Source: Lysobacteraceae bacterium PS02340 (GTDB taxonomy: Bacteria; Pseudomonadota; Gammaproteobacteria; Xanthomonadales; Xanthomonadaceae). From it: a DNA stretch of 64,000 nucleotides. Below the pieces are notes generated by a model. That model made no database searches and was not told the DNA's origin. It was given only the letters and a program-made list of their open reading frames with translations. Shown here piece by piece: positions 27,568 to 37,689 of the stretch. Location of the stretch: the NCBI GenBank assembly GCA_029959605.1, contig JASCOC010000007.1, positions 109,844 through 173,843 on the forward strand, written 5' to 3'. How positions within the stretch are numbered: the stretch's first letter is position 1; each line of letters begins with the position of its first letter. The position numbers and the translations under genes are program-made.

Positions 27568-29091
27568 ATGTCGACCCGTCCCAAGCCCCGTCGCCGCGCC
27601 GTCTCGCGCCTCGTCCCCGTCATCGTGATCGCCGCCGTCGTCGCCGGCGGCATCTGGTTCTGGTCCCAGCGCAATGCCGCCGCCGCGGAGGGTGCCTGGC
27701 GCACGACGCCGGTCGAACGTGGTGACATCCGCGTGGTGATCTCGGCCACCGGCACGCTCAGCGCGACCTCGACGGTCGTGGTCGGCAGCCAGGTCTCGGG
27801 CCAGATCACCGACGTGCTGGTCGACTTCAACGATCCGGTCGAACAGGGCCAGGTGCTCGCGCGCATCGACCCGGCGACGTTCCAGGCGCAGATCGAACAG
27901 GGCTCGGCCCAGGTCAACAGTGCGCGCGCGTCGCTGGCGCAGGCTCAGGCCAGCCTGCGCAACGCGCAGCTCGATTACGACCGCAAGGCCTCGCTGGCCG
28001 GCCAGCAGCTGGTCGCGCGCAGCGATGTCGATCTTGCGCGCGCGGCGCTCGATCAGGCCAAGGCGCAGGCGAACGCCGCGCAGGCGCAGATCGTCCAGCA
28101 GACCGCGTCCACGCAGACCTCGCGCATCAACATGGAGCGCACGGTGATCCGCTCGCCGGTCGACGGCACGATCCTCACGCGGTCGATCGAACCCGGCCAG
28201 ACCGTCGCCGCGAGCCTGCAGGCGCCGGAGCTGTTCACCATCGCCGAGGACCTGCGCAAGATGCGCATCGAGCTCGCGGTCGATGAAGCCGATATCGGCC
28301 AGGTGCAGGTCGGCCAGAGCGTGACCTTCACCGCCGACGCGTTCAACGACCGCCGCTTCAACGGCACCGTCGAGCAGGTGCGGCTGGCGGCGACGACGAC
28401 GAACAACGTGGTGACCTATCCGGTGGTCGTCGCGGTCGACAACGCAGACGGTACGCTGTTGCCGGGCCTGACGGTGAATGCCGAGATCGAAGTCAGCAAC
28501 CGCGAGAACGTGTTGAAGATCGCCAACGCGGCGCTGCGTTACCGACCGGCCGATGCGGCCGACATCGCCGCGGCCGCGCGTCCGGAAGGCGGCGCTGCGC
28601 CGCGCGGTGGCGGACTGGCCGATGATCTCGCCGCCGCGGCCGCCGCGATGCAGCTCACCGCGCCGCAGCAGGCCGCGTTCGACAGTGCGCTCGCGGCGAT
28701 GCGCGAACGTCAGCAGGCGCCGCGCCCGAGCGGTCCGCCCGGCGGTCAGCGCGGCAATGCCGGTGGCGGACCGCCGCCGGGCATGACGATGGGCGGTGGC
28801 GGCAGCGATCCCAGCGTGCAGGCGCAGATCCGCCAGCGGATGATGGACCGCTTCCAGCAGACCTTCGCCGACTTCACCGCCACGCTCGACGCCAACCAGC
28901 GCGCGCAGTGGAACCGCACGCTGGCGGCGACCGTCGGTGCGACCCGCGTGACCGTCTACCGTCTGGTCGACGGACGCCGCGAGGCGGTGCCGGTGCGGCT
29001 GGGCGCCAGCGACGGCAGCATGACCGAGGCCTCGGGCGGCATCGCGGAAGGTGATCTGATCGTCACCGGCGAGCGCGCGGCGACCCGATGA
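27568..29091 (+). CDS. MacA-like periplasmic adaptor (HlyD family) with LTXXQ-like insert
   Basis: Membrane-fusion adaptor of 507 residues linking an inner-membrane ABC exporter to an outer-membrane channel. One N-terminal membrane segment (about 12-30) is followed by lipoyl half-motifs (VVVGSQVSGQITDVLVDFND and MERTVIRSPVDGTIL) around an alpha hairpin of about 100 residues, then the beta-barrel domain. Residues about 324-455 are an extra Ala/Gly/Pro/Met-rich block with LTAPQQ at 363-368 and LDANQRAQW near its end, resembling the LTXXQ pattern of Spy/CpxP. E. coli MacA (371 residues) has no such block. The ATG at 27568 is chosen over a TTG at 27547. The stop overlaps the ATPase gene by four bases. 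Confidence 0.9.
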   Translation: MSTRPKPRRRAVSRLVPVIVIAAVVAGGIWFWSQRNAAAAEGAWRTTPVERGDIRVVISATGTLSATSTVVVGSQVSGQITDVLVDFNDPVEQGQVLARIDPATFQAQIEQGSAQVNSARASLAQAQASLRNAQLDYDRKASLAGQQLVARSDVDLARAALDQAKAQANAAQAQIVQQTASTQTSRINMERTVIRSPVDGTILTRSIEPGQTVAASLQAPELFTIAEDLRKMRIELAVDEADIGQVQVGQSVTFTADAFNDRRFNGTVEQVRLAATTTNNVVTYPVVVAVDNADGTLLPGLTVNAEIEVSNRENVLKIANAALRYRPADAADIAAAARPEGGAAPRGGGLADDLAAAAAAMQLTAPQQAAFDSALAAMRERQQAPRPSGPPGGQRGNAGGGPPPGMTMGGGGSDPSVQAQIRQRMMDRFQQTFADFTATLDANQRAQWNRTLAATVGATRVTVYRLVDGRREAVPVRLGASDGSMTEASGGIAEGDLIVTGERAATR

Positions 29092-29846
29092 GCGCGATCG
29101 CCGTTCCGCCGCAGGCCGGCAGCCGGCCGCCGGTCATCGAGACCCGCGGGCTGGAGAAGATCTATTCGGCCGGTACCGAAGCCGAAGTCGTCGCGCTCAA
29201 GGGCGTGCACATGTCGATCGCGCACGGCGAGTTCGTCGCGATCATGGGGCCGTCGGGGTCGGGCAAGTCGACGCTGATGAATCTCGTCGGCTGCCTCGAC
29301 ACGCCGACCGGCGGCCAGTACCTGTGCGACGGCATCGACGTCGCCACGCTCGACCGCGAGCAGCTGGCCGAGCTGCGCCGCGACAAGATCGGCTTCGTGT
29401 TCCAGGGCTTCAACCTGCTGCCGCGGATGACCGCACTCGAGAACGTCGCGATGCCGCTCGGCTACGCGCGCGTGCCGAACGAGGAGCGCGCGGAGCGCGC
29501 GCGAGAGGCACTGGCCTCGGTCGGACTGGAAAACCGCGGCACGCACCGCCCGAGCGAACTGTCGGGTGGCCAGCAGCAGCGCGTGGCGATCGCGCGCGCG
29601 CTGATCAACCGGCCGCCGGTGCTGCTCGCCGACGAACCCACCGGCGCGCTCGACACCAAGACAGGCGAGGAAATCCTCGCCCTGTTCAAACGGCTGCGCG
29701 ACGACGGCCATACCGTCGTGCTGATCACCCACGATCCCGAAGTCGCCGCGCACGCCGATCGCACCTTCGTCATGCGCGACGGCGAGCTGCACGAGGAAGG
29801 CCCCTACGACACCCGCGCGCACGCGCAGACCGGAGCCGCGCCATGA
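29088..29846 (+). CDS. MacB/LolD-type ABC transporter ATPase
   Basis: ABC ATPase of 252 residues. Walker A is GPSGSGKST, the Q-loop lies in FVFQGFNLLPRMTA, the signature is LSGGQQQRVAIARAL, Walker B is VLLADEPTGALD and the H-loop is VVLITHDPEVAA. This class drives mechanotransmission-type exporters of the MacB family. In E. coli MacB the ATPase and permease are fused; here they are separate genes overlapping by ATGA. It forms one operon with the adaptor and permease, probably for peptide, drug or lipoprotein-like cargo. Confidence 0.94.
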   Translation: MSAIAVPPQAGSRPPVIETRGLEKIYSAGTEAEVVALKGVHMSIAHGEFVAIMGPSGSGKSTLMNLVGCLDTPTGGQYLCDGIDVATLDREQLAELRRDKIGFVFQGFNLLPRMTALENVAMPLGYARVPNEERAERAREALASVGLENRGTHRPSELSGGQQQRVAIARALINRPPVLLADEPTGALDTKTGEEILALFKRLRDDGHTVVLITHDPEVAAHADRTFVMRDGELHEEGPYDTRAHAQTGAAP

Positions 29847-31078
29847 CCTATCTCGACGTCCTGCGCACCGCGATCTTCGCGCTGCGCGGCAACTGGATGC
29901 GCAGCGCGCTGACCTCGCTCGGCGTGATCATCGGCATCGCGGCGGTCATCGTCATGGTGTCGGTGGGCCAGGGCACGCAGGCCGAGATCGATCGCATGGT
30001 GTCGGGCCTGGGTTCGCAGCGTCTGGACATCTCGCCGGGATCGCGGCGTACGCCCGGCGGCGCGCGTCAGGCGAGCAGCAGTTTCTTCACCTTGAACGAG
30101 GGCGACGCCGAGGCGATTCGCGGCGAGATTCCCGAAGTACAGCTGGTGTCGGGTTCGTTGCGCGGCAGCAGCCAGATCGTGTTCGCCGAGAAGAACTGGG
30201 CCAGCAGCTGGCAGGGGGTGCAACCCGATTTCTTCGAGATCAACGGCTGGACGGTCGTCGACGGCTCGGGCTTCGAGCCGCAGGACTACAGCGGCGCTGG
30301 CAAGAACGTGATCATCGGCGAAACCGTGCGGCGCGAACTGTTCGGCGAGGACAGCGGTGTCGGCCAGACCGTGCGCATCGGGCGTACGCCGTTCGTGGTC
30401 GTCGGCGTGCTGAATTCGAAGGGGCAGGGCGGCTTCGGCCAGGACCAGGACGACGTGATGATGGTGCCGCTCGAAACCGGGCGACGTCGTCTGCTCGGCG
30501 CGATGGGCATGCCGGCCGGCGCGGTGATGCAGATCGCATTGACGGTCGGCAACGCCGACGATCTACCTTACGTGCAGGGCGAAGTGGAAGCGCTGCTGCG
30601 GCAACGGCATCGCATCGCGCCCGGCGCCGAAGACGATTTCAGCGTGCGCAACATTTCCGAGATCGTCGCCACGCGCACTGCGACCACACGGTTGATGTCG
30701 CTGCTGCTCGGCGCGGTCGCGACGATCTCGTTGATCGTCGGCGGCATCGGCATCATGAACATCATGCTGGTGTCGGTGACCGAGCGGATCCGCGAAATCG
30801 GCCTGCGCATGGCGGTCGGCGCCGGCCCGACCGACGTGCGCCGGCAGTTCCTCGCCGAAGCGATGCTGCTGTCGCTCGGCGGCGGCGTGCTGGGGATCGC
30901 GATCGGTGTGGGCGGCGCTTTGCTCGTGGGCCGTTTCAGCGATCTGCCCACCGCGCTCAACAGCCAGATCGTGCTGCTGGCCGCGGGGTTCTCGGTCGCG
31001 ACCGGCCTGTTCTTCGGCTACTACCCGGCGCGCAAGGCCTCGGAACTCGATCCGATCGATGCGCTGCGGCAACAGTAG
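29843..31078 (+). CDS. MacB-type ABC transporter permease
   Basis: Permease of 411 residues with the MacB/FtsX topology. The first membrane helix is at about 22-42 (ALTSLGVIIGIAAVIVMVSVG). A large periplasmic MacB_PCD domain covers about 45-270, and three helices follow at about 290-395 in the FtsX domain (SLIVGGIGIMNIMLVSVTERIREIGLR). The C-terminus PARKASELDPIDALRQQ is typical. No TolC-like outer-membrane gene lies in the window, so the channel must be elsewhere. A strong terminator follows the stop. Confidence 0.94.
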   Translation: MTYLDVLRTAIFALRGNWMRSALTSLGVIIGIAAVIVMVSVGQGTQAEIDRMVSGLGSQRLDISPGSRRTPGGARQASSSFFTLNEGDAEAIRGEIPEVQLVSGSLRGSSQIVFAEKNWASSWQGVQPDFFEINGWTVVDGSGFEPQDYSGAGKNVIIGETVRRELFGEDSGVGQTVRIGRTPFVVVGVLNSKGQGGFGQDQDDVMMVPLETGRRRLLGAMGMPAGAVMQIALTVGNADDLPYVQGEVEALLRQRHRIAPGAEDDFSVRNISEIVATRTATTRLMSLLLGAVATISLIVGGIGIMNIMLVSVTERIREIGLRMAVGAGPTDVRRQFLAEAMLLSLGGGVLGIAIGVGGALLVGRFSDLPTALNSQIVLLAAGFSVATGLFFGYYPARKASELDPIDALRQQ

Positions 31079-31089
31079 AGCCGGCAGAA

Positions 31090-31117
31090 AAAAAGGGCGC
31101 CCGAGGGCGCCCTTTTT
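31090..31117. terminator. Strong bidirectional Rho-independent terminator
   Basis: GC-rich hairpin built from two GGGCGCCC blocks (31095-31102 and 31105-31112), flanked by A7 upstream and T5 downstream. Counting the flanks, the stem is 12 bp (31090-31101 with 31106-31117) with a 4-base loop CGAG. It serves both the permease gene (plus) and the subtilisin gene (minus), which converge here. Confidence 0.88.
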
Positions 31118-31135
31118 CGTGATGCGTTCGCGCGA

Positions 31136-32359
<1,224 letters not shown>

Positions 32360-32754
32360 CGTGATTTCCTTGATGAAGGGTGGCTACCGCGGTCTTCCCC
32401 CTGTTCCTGTCCCGGGCGACGCGCATGTGCGCTGCGCCGGTCGACCGACGCTGGCCGGGACGGTTGCACGTGTCAATGAACAGGGTGCCGTGCACACCTG
32501 TCGCTCGCTCGCGCTGTGCGCCGCGGCACGGAAATCGCCGTGTAAGCGTTTCAAGCGCAGGCGGGAATCATTTCCATCGCGCAGAATCCGCAACGCGCGG
32601 GTCGCGGTGACGTGCGACGGGTCGTTCGATTCCCGTATTGGGTCGCATGGCCGCTCGCTCTCCCCCGAGAGGAGCGCTGCGACGTTCCAATGCGCGGCGC
32701 CCGGCGACGCCGGGCGTTGCAGTGTCTGCGAGTGGCCGCGTGCGACCGCCCGGT
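32360..32754. other. 395-bp gene-free region between subtilisin and SGNH genes
   Basis: Upstream region of the subtilisin gene and downstream region of the SGNH gene, both on the minus strand. The small frames present show no family features or convincing Shine-Dalgarno. A perfect 9-bp GC hairpin with a one-base loop (32698-32716) lies about 40 bp after the SGNH stop. The rest presumably holds the subtilisin promoter, which I could not identify. Confidence 0.5.
32698..32716 (-). terminator. Possible terminator hairpin after the SGNH gene
   Basis: Perfect GC stem CGCCCGGCG/CGCCGGGCG. There is no T-tract in the minus-strand direction, so only a weak case can be made. Confidence 0.3.
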
Positions 32755-33468
32755 TCAACGCACCAGATACGGACCGATGATGTCCTTCCACATCGCATAG
32801 CCCGCGGCGTTCATGTGCAGGCGATCGGCGATGAACAGATCCTCGCGCGGCACGCCGTCGGCATCGAGCATCGGGGTGAACACGTCGATGTAGGCGACGT
32901 TGCGCTGGGTCGCGGCCCAGTCGCGCAGTGCGGTGTTGGCGTCGCGCTGCACGCCGAGCAGGTGCGCGCGCGACGGGCTGGGCTTGATGCCGAGCAGGGC
33001 GATCGGCGTGCCCGGCTGGGTCGTGCGGATGCGGTTGACGAAGGCTTGCGTGTCGGCGAGGACCTGCGCGGCCGAGCGGCCCTCGGCGATGTCGTTGTCG
33101 CCGGCGTAGAGCACGATCTGCCGCGGCCGGTAACGCAGGGCGACCTCGTCGGCATACCAGATCGCATCGCGCACCTGCGAGCCACCGAAGCCGCGGTTGA
33201 GCACGGTCACTTCCGGAAAATCGGCGGCCAGCGTGTCCCACATCCGCACCGAGGAACTGCCGGTGAACACGATCGGGCGCTCGGGCGGCGGTGTCGCCGC
33301 GTCCTCGGCCGCGAAGCGCGCCATGTCGGTGGCCCATTCAGGCGAGGACACCGGGTCCAGACCGGCCGGCACGCCGTTGCCGGTGGCGCAGCCAGCGAGC
33401 ACGCCGGCGGCGAGCAGGGCGGCGGCGCACAGTGCCCGGCAGCGGTGGGACAGATGTCGAATGGGCAT
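32755..33468 (-). CDS. SGNH/GDSL-family hydrolase lipoprotein
   Basis: Predicted lipoprotein esterase or acetylhydrolase of 237 residues. The lipobox is LAGC with cysteine at about residue 27. SGNH blocks are visible: block I as FTGSSSVRMW (Ser nucleophile, GSSS rather than GDSL), block II as NRGFGGSQVRD, block III as YAGDNDIAEG, and block V as DRLHMNAAGYAMW with the Asp/His dyad. The likely site is the periplasmic side of the envelope. The substrate is unknown. It is transcribed away from dgkA, with a 217-bp divergent region between them. Confidence 0.9.
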   Translation of the reverse strand: MPIRHLSHRCRALCAAALLAAGVLAGCATGNGVPAGLDPVSSPEWATDMARFAAEDAATPPPERPIVFTGSSSVRMWDTLAADFPEVTVLNRGFGGSQVRDAIWYADEVALRYRPRQIVLYAGDNDIAEGRSAAQVLADTQAFVNRIRTTQPGTPIALLGIKPSPSRAHLLGVQRDANTALRDWAATQRNVAYIDVFTPMLDADGVPREDLFIADRLHMNAAGYAMWKDIIGPYLVR

Positions 33469-33685
33469 GGTGTCGCTCCTGGAAAATCCGCCGGCCAGTC
33501 AAACAGCCGCCGCCCGGCAATGCAAACCGGGGACCGCCGTCGCCTTGCGGACGATGTGTCAGAATTGCCGCAACGCGACTGCCCGACGCCTCCGGCCCAC
33601 CATGTCTCCGACTGTTCCGCGGCCCGCGCCTGGCCGCAGCGTGGCGCGCGCCGCGCGTCGTGCCGTCCGACGGGTGCCGTGAACG

Positions 33686-34066
33686 ATGGCGGACAGTATC
33701 GGTCATCGCCCACGCGGGTTCGTGCGCATGTTCCAGGCGACCGTCTGGTCCTGCCAGGGCCTGCGTGCCGCCTGGCTGCACGAGTCCTCGTTCCGGCTCG
33801 AGGTGTATCTGCTGGTCGTGCTCGCGCCGCTGGCGATCTGGCTGGGCGCCGAGGGTGTGGAGCGCGCGCTGCTGCTGGGCAGTTGTCTGCTGGTGCTGGC
33901 CGTGGAACTGCTGAACTCGGCGATCGAAGCCGTGATCGAGCGCTACGGCCCTGAATTCCACGAACTCGCGGGCCGGGCCAAGGACATGGGCTCGGCCGCG
34001 GTGTTCGTCACGATGGTCAATGTAGTGGTGGTGTGGGGCCTGATCCTGCTGCCGCGCTGGCTGTGA
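33686..34066 (+). CDS. dgkA: Diacylglycerol kinase
   Basis: Small integral-membrane kinase of 126 residues that phosphorylates diacylglycerol left from periplasmic glucan and lipid recycling. It has an amphipathic N-terminus and three membrane helices. Catalytic motifs are AVELLNSAIEAVIER and AKDMGSAAVFV, as in E. coli DgkA (122 residues). A TerC gene follows after 55 bp. Confidence 0.95.
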   Translation: MADSIGHRPRGFVRMFQATVWSCQGLRAAWLHESSFRLEVYLLVVLAPLAIWLGAEGVERALLLGSCLLVLAVELLNSAIEAVIERYGPEFHELAGRAKDMGSAAVFVTMVNVVVVWGLILLPRWL

Positions 34067-34121
34067 GCGTGGTGGCGGCCACGCGCCATGCCGATCGAAT
34101 CTCAATGAGGATGTGTCACCG

Positions 34122-34901
34122 ATGATGGAATTGATTACCGACCCGCAGGTCTGGATCCTGCTGATCACGCTCAGCGCGATCGAGATCGTGCTCGGCATCG
34201 ACAACCTGGTCTTCATCTCGATCGCGGTGTCGAAGCTGCCGGTCGAGCAGCGCGAGTTCGCGCGCAAGTTCGGTATCGCGGTGGCGTGCATCACGCGTAT
34301 CGGCCTGCTGTTGATGCTGGCCTGGCTGGCCGGGCTGACCGAACCTTTGTTCGAACTGTTCGGACGCGGCATCTCGGTACGTGATCTGGTGCTGATCCTC
34401 GGCGGTCTGTTCCTGATCGTGAAGGGCGCGATGGAGATCCGCGAGCAACTCAAGGGCGAGGACGGCGAAGCGCACGGCACGGTCGGCAAGGCGACGGCCT
34501 CGTTCGGCGCGGTGATCGCGCAGATCGCGGTCATCGACATCGTGTTCTCGCTGGACTCGGTGATCGCCGCCGTCGGCATGGCCGGTGACTACGTGCCGGT
34601 GATGGTCTGCGCGATCCTGCTGGCGGTCGCGGTAATGCTGTTGGCGGCGCAGCCGCTGGGCAAGTTCATCGACGCGAACCCGACGGTGAAGATGCTGGCG
34701 CTGACCTTCATCGTGCTGATCGGCATCTACCTGCTGCTCGACGGGTTCGGCCTGCACATTCCGAAGGGCTACATCTACGGTTCGATGGGCTTCTCGGCCG
34801 CGGTCGAGATGCTGAACCTGTGGGCCAAGCGCAACGCGATGCGCGTGCGCGGCGAGCGGACGCCGCCGGTGGACGAGCCGACCGATCCGATGCCGCGCTG
34901 A
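34122..34901 (+). CDS. TerC-family integral membrane protein
   Basis: Membrane protein of 259 residues with seven predicted helices. Acidic residues that define the family are present in [15 protein letters not shown] and [15 protein letters not shown]. TerC relatives such as YgaP/Alx/YkoY types export manganese or support exported metalloproteins; which applies here cannot be told. The ATG at 34122 was chosen because AGGA ends ten bases before it; the GTG at 34113 is too close. No manganese riboswitch was recognised in the 55-bp gap upstream. Confidence 0.9.
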   Translation: MMELITDPQVWILLITLSAIEIVLGIDNLVFISIAVSKLPVEQREFARKFGIAVACITRIGLLLMLAWLAGLTEPLFELFGRGISVRDLVLILGGLFLIVKGAMEIREQLKGEDGEAHGTVGKATASFGAVIAQIAVIDIVFSLDSVIAAVGMAGDYVPVMVCAILLAVAVMLLAAQPLGKFIDANPTVKMLALTFIVLIGIYLLLDGFGLHIPKGYIYGSMGFSAAVEMLNLWAKRNAMRVRGERTPPVDEPTDPMPR

Positions 34902-34905
34902 TCCG

Positions 34906-35805
34906 ATGACGATCCTCCACCAGATCGATCCGATCGCGGTCCACCTGCCACAGGTGGGCCCCTTCCATCCGTCGATCCACTGGTACGGTCTGATGTACCT
35001 GCTGGCTTTCGGCACCGCGTGGCTGCTCGGACGCAGCCGCATCCGCGCCGGGCGCCTGCCGGGCGTCAATGTCGAACAGTTCGGCGATCTGCTGTTCTAC
35101 GGCATCCTCGGCGTGATCCTCGGCGGCCGGATCGGCTACGTGCTGTTCTATGCCTTCGGCGATCTGCTGCGCGACCCGTTGATGCTGGTCAAGGTCTGGG
35201 ACGGCGGCATGAGTTTCCACGGCGGCCTGCTCGGCGTGCTGGTGGCGGCGTGGTGGTGGACGCGCAAGCAGGGTCTGCACTTCTTCGACGTCATGGACTT
35301 CGTCGCCCCATGGGTGCCGCCGGGTCTCGGTCTCGGCCGCGTCGGCAATTACATCGGCGCCGAGTTGTGGGGCAAGTACACGCAGGCCGGCTGGGGCGTC
35401 GTATTCCCGACCGATCCCGCGTTCCGCGGCTGGTCGGCCGAGCGCTTGCAGAGCGAATTCGCGACCGGCGCTCTGGACCAGTTCGCCCGCCATCCCTCGC
35501 AGCTCTACCAGGCGTTTCTAGAAGGCCTGGTGATGTTCGTCGTGCTGTGGTGGTTCTCGCGCAAGCCGCGGCCGCGGTATGCGGTGTCGGGCCTGTTCGC
35601 GCTGCTGTACGGCGTGTTCCGCTTCATCGTCGAGTTCGTCCGCGTGCCCGATGCCGAGCTCGGCTATCTGGCGTTCGGCTGGCTGACGATGGGCCAGGTG
35701 CTGTCGCTGCCGTTGATCGCGCTGGGTCTGTTCCTGCTGTGGCGTTCGCGCAGCGCGCCGACCCTGCAGCCGGTGCCGCCCGCGGCGACCGTCGACACGA
35801 AGTAA
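34906..35805 (+). CDS. lgt: Prolipoprotein diacylglyceryl transferase
   Basis: Seven-helix inner-membrane enzyme of 299 residues that attaches diacylglycerol to the lipobox cysteine of prolipoproteins, the first step for all the lipoproteins in this window. Signatures include [24 protein letters not shown], the family motif [17 protein letters not shown], and [11 protein letters not shown]. The C-terminal 15 residues are an extra tail. It sits upstream of thyA (38-bp gap), the same order as lgt-thyA in many Gammaproteobacteria. Confidence 0.97.
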   Translation: MTILHQIDPIAVHLPQVGPFHPSIHWYGLMYLLAFGTAWLLGRSRIRAGRLPGVNVEQFGDLLFYGILGVILGGRIGYVLFYAFGDLLRDPLMLVKVWDGGMSFHGGLLGVLVAAWWWTRKQGLHFFDVMDFVAPWVPPGLGLGRVGNYIGAELWGKYTQAGWGVVFPTDPAFRGWSAERLQSEFATGALDQFARHPSQLYQAFLEGLVMFVVLWWFSRKPRPRYAVSGLFALLYGVFRFIVEFVRVPDAELGYLAFGWLTMGQVLSLPLIALGLFLLWRSRSAPTLQPVPPAATVDTK

Positions 35806-35843
35806 GCGATGCACGCATCGCCCCGCATGATCCGGAGATCGCG

Positions 35844-36638
35844 ATGAAGCAGTACCTCGATCTGCTGCAGCACGTCCTCGAGCACGGCGCCGAGAAGTCC
35901 GATCGCACCGGCACGGGCACGCGCAGCGTGTTCGGCTGGCAGATGCGCTACGACCTCAATGCCGGCTTCCCGTTGGTGACGACGAAGAAGCTGCACCTGC
36001 GTTCGATCATCCACGAGCTGCTGTGGTTCCTGCAGGGCGACACCAACGTCGCCTACCTGCGCGACAACAAGGTCAGCATCTGGGACGAATGGGCCGACGC
36101 CGACGGCGAACTGGGCCCGGTCTACGGCAAGCAGTGGCGGCGCTGGACGACGGCCGACGGCCGCACGATCGACCAGATGCAGTGGCTGGTCGACGAGATC
36201 CGCCGCAATCCCGATTCGCGTCGTCTGGTGATCAGTGCCTGGAACGTCGGCGAGCTGTCGGAGATGGCGCTGATGCCCTGCCACGCGCTGTTCCAGTTCT
36301 ACGTCGTCGACGGCAAGCTCAGCTGCCAGCTCTACCAGCGCAGCGGCGACATCTTCCTCGGCGTGCCGTTCAACATCGCCAGCTATGCGCTGCTGACCCA
36401 CATGGTCGCGCAGGTCACCGGCCTGGGCGTCGGTGATTTCGTGCACACGCTGGGCGATGCGCATCTGTACTCGAACCACTACGAGCAGGCGCGCGAGCAG
36501 CTGACCCGCACGCCGCGCGCGCTGCCGACGTTGCGGCTCAATCCTGACGTGACCGATCTGTTCGGATTCCGTTTCGACGACATCGCGATCGAAGGTTACG
36601 ATCCGGCGCCCGCGATCAAGGCGCCGATCGCGGTATGA
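35844..36638 (+). CDS. thyA: Thymidylate synthase
   Basis: Folate-dependent enzyme making dTMP from dUMP, 264 residues, identical in length to E. coli ThyA. The nucleophile is Cys146 in [12 protein letters not shown]; nucleotide-binding motifs [15 protein letters not shown] and HLYSNHYEQ follow. The start ATG at 35844 is preceded by GGAG 11 bases upstream. The stop overlaps the following lipoprotein gene by ATGA. With folA 550 bp downstream it forms the thymidylate/dihydrofolate cycle. Confidence 0.98.
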   Translation: MKQYLDLLQHVLEHGAEKSDRTGTGTRSVFGWQMRYDLNAGFPLVTTKKLHLRSIIHELLWFLQGDTNVAYLRDNKVSIWDEWADADGELGPVYGKQWRRWTTADGRTIDQMQWLVDEIRRNPDSRRLVISAWNVGELSEMALMPCHALFQFYVVDGKLSCQLYQRSGDIFLGVPFNIASYALLTHMVAQVTGLGVGDFVHTLGDAHLYSNHYEQAREQLTRTPRALPTLRLNPDVTDLFGFRFDDIAIEGYDPAPAIKAPIAV

Positions 36639-37189
36639 ACATCGCGCGCATCGCGCTGGCGCTCGTCGCGTGGCTGGGTGTTGCGGGCTGCCAGCAGATG
36701 TCGACGCGCGATGCTGCGGTGACGGCGGCATCCGCTGCGTGCGCCGGTGCATCGCCGGTCGATGCCGCGCAGACGTTCTACCGCCAGGTCGTCACGTTGA
36801 ATCCCCGCGGGCTGCCATCGACGGACGACATGCGCACGCTCGGCCCGCTGCTGTCGTCCGGTATGCAGGCTTCGATCGCGCAGGCACGTGTCCGCCAGCA
36901 GGCCGGAATCGTGGCATCACCGGGGGACAAGCCGTCCTTCATCGAAGGCAGCCTGTTCACCAGTCTGTTCGAAGGGCCGACTGCAGTGCTGTCGGCAGAG
37001 GCCGATCCAGCCCGGCCTACGCGCGTGGCGATCGAGATGATCCATGCCGGGCCCACCGATGCGCGCTGGCGCGATCACGCGCTGATGCGCTGCGAGCACG
37101 CGCAGTGGCGTGTCGACGACGTCGAGTTCGGCGGCGACTGGGACTTCGCGTCCGATGGGCACCTGCGCGACGCGCTGGACGCCGAATGA
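36635..37189 (+). CDS. Hypothetical lipoprotein between thyA and folA
   Basis: Predicted lipoprotein of 184 residues with lipobox GVAGC (cysteine about residue 19). The mature part starts with an Ala/Ser-rich stretch, then helices ([19 protein letters not shown]) and a beta-rich C-terminal half ([24 protein letters not shown]). It vaguely resembles DUF3828-type periplasmic proteins, but I am not sure. It overlaps both thyA and folA by four bases (ATGA), so it is translated as part of that operon despite no clear link to folate metabolism. Confidence 0.85.
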   Translation: MNIARIALALVAWLGVAGCQQMSTRDAAVTAASAACAGASPVDAAQTFYRQVVTLNPRGLPSTDDMRTLGPLLSSGMQASIAQARVRQQAGIVASPGDKPSFIEGSLFTSLFEGPTAVLSAEADPARPTRVAIEMIHAGPTDARWRDHALMRCEHAQWRVDDVEFGGDWDFASDGHLRDALDAE

Positions 37190-37689
37190 GCCGGCCTGCG
37201 CTGGTCCTCGTTGCAGCGCTGGATCGCCACCGTGCGATCGGCCGCGGCAATGCGATGCCCTGGCATCTGCCCGACGATTTCCGCCACTTCAAGGCGCTCA
37301 CGCTCGGCAAGCCGGTGCTGATGGGGCGACGGACCGCGGAATCGCTGGGACGCGCGCTGCCCGGCCGGACCAATCTGGTGCTGACCCGCAGCGGACGCGT
37401 CCCGTTCGACGGCATGCAGGCCGTCGCGACGCTCGACGAGGCGATCGCCGCGGCGCGCGCGCAGGACGCCCGCGAGCTGTGCGTGATCGGTGGCGGCGAG
37501 ATCTACGCGCTCACGCTGCCGCTGGCGGACGCGCTGCAACTGACCCATGTCGACACCGTGGTGGACGGCGCGGATGCGTTCTTTCCCGACTGGGACGCCG
37601 CGGCGTGGCGCGAGATCTCGCGCACCCCGCACGCGGCCGATGCGCGCCATGCGCATGCCTTCGAGTTCGTCGAGTACCGCCGCGCCTGA
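37186..37689 (+). CDS. folA: Dihydrofolate reductase
   Basis: NADPH-dependent enzyme of 167 residues that regenerates tetrahydrofolate after ThyA. Signatures: IGRGNAMPWHLPDDFRHFK with the active-site acidic residue (Asp in PDDF), LMGRRTAESLGRALPGR for NADPH, and CVIGGGEIYAL. The ATG overlaps the lipoprotein stop. The gene converges on the DUF1287 gene with no intergenic base. Confidence 0.97.
   Translation: MSRPALVLVAALDRHRAIGRGNAMPWHLPDDFRHFKALTLGKPVLMGRRTAESLGRALPGRTNLVLTRSGRVPFDGMQAVATLDEAIAAARAQDARELCVIGGGEIYALTLPLADALQLTHVDTVVDGADAFFPDWDAAAWREISRTPHAADARHAHAFEFVEYRRA

Noticed and set aside
32360..32754. Small frames between the subtilisin and SGNH genes
   Set aside because: Arg/Pro/Ser-rich translations, no Shine-Dalgarno, no conserved features; treated as non-coding.
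34067..34121. Manganese riboswitch (yybP-ykoY type) before the TerC gene
   Set aside because: The 55-base gap is too short for the full element and no characteristic paired loops were visible.
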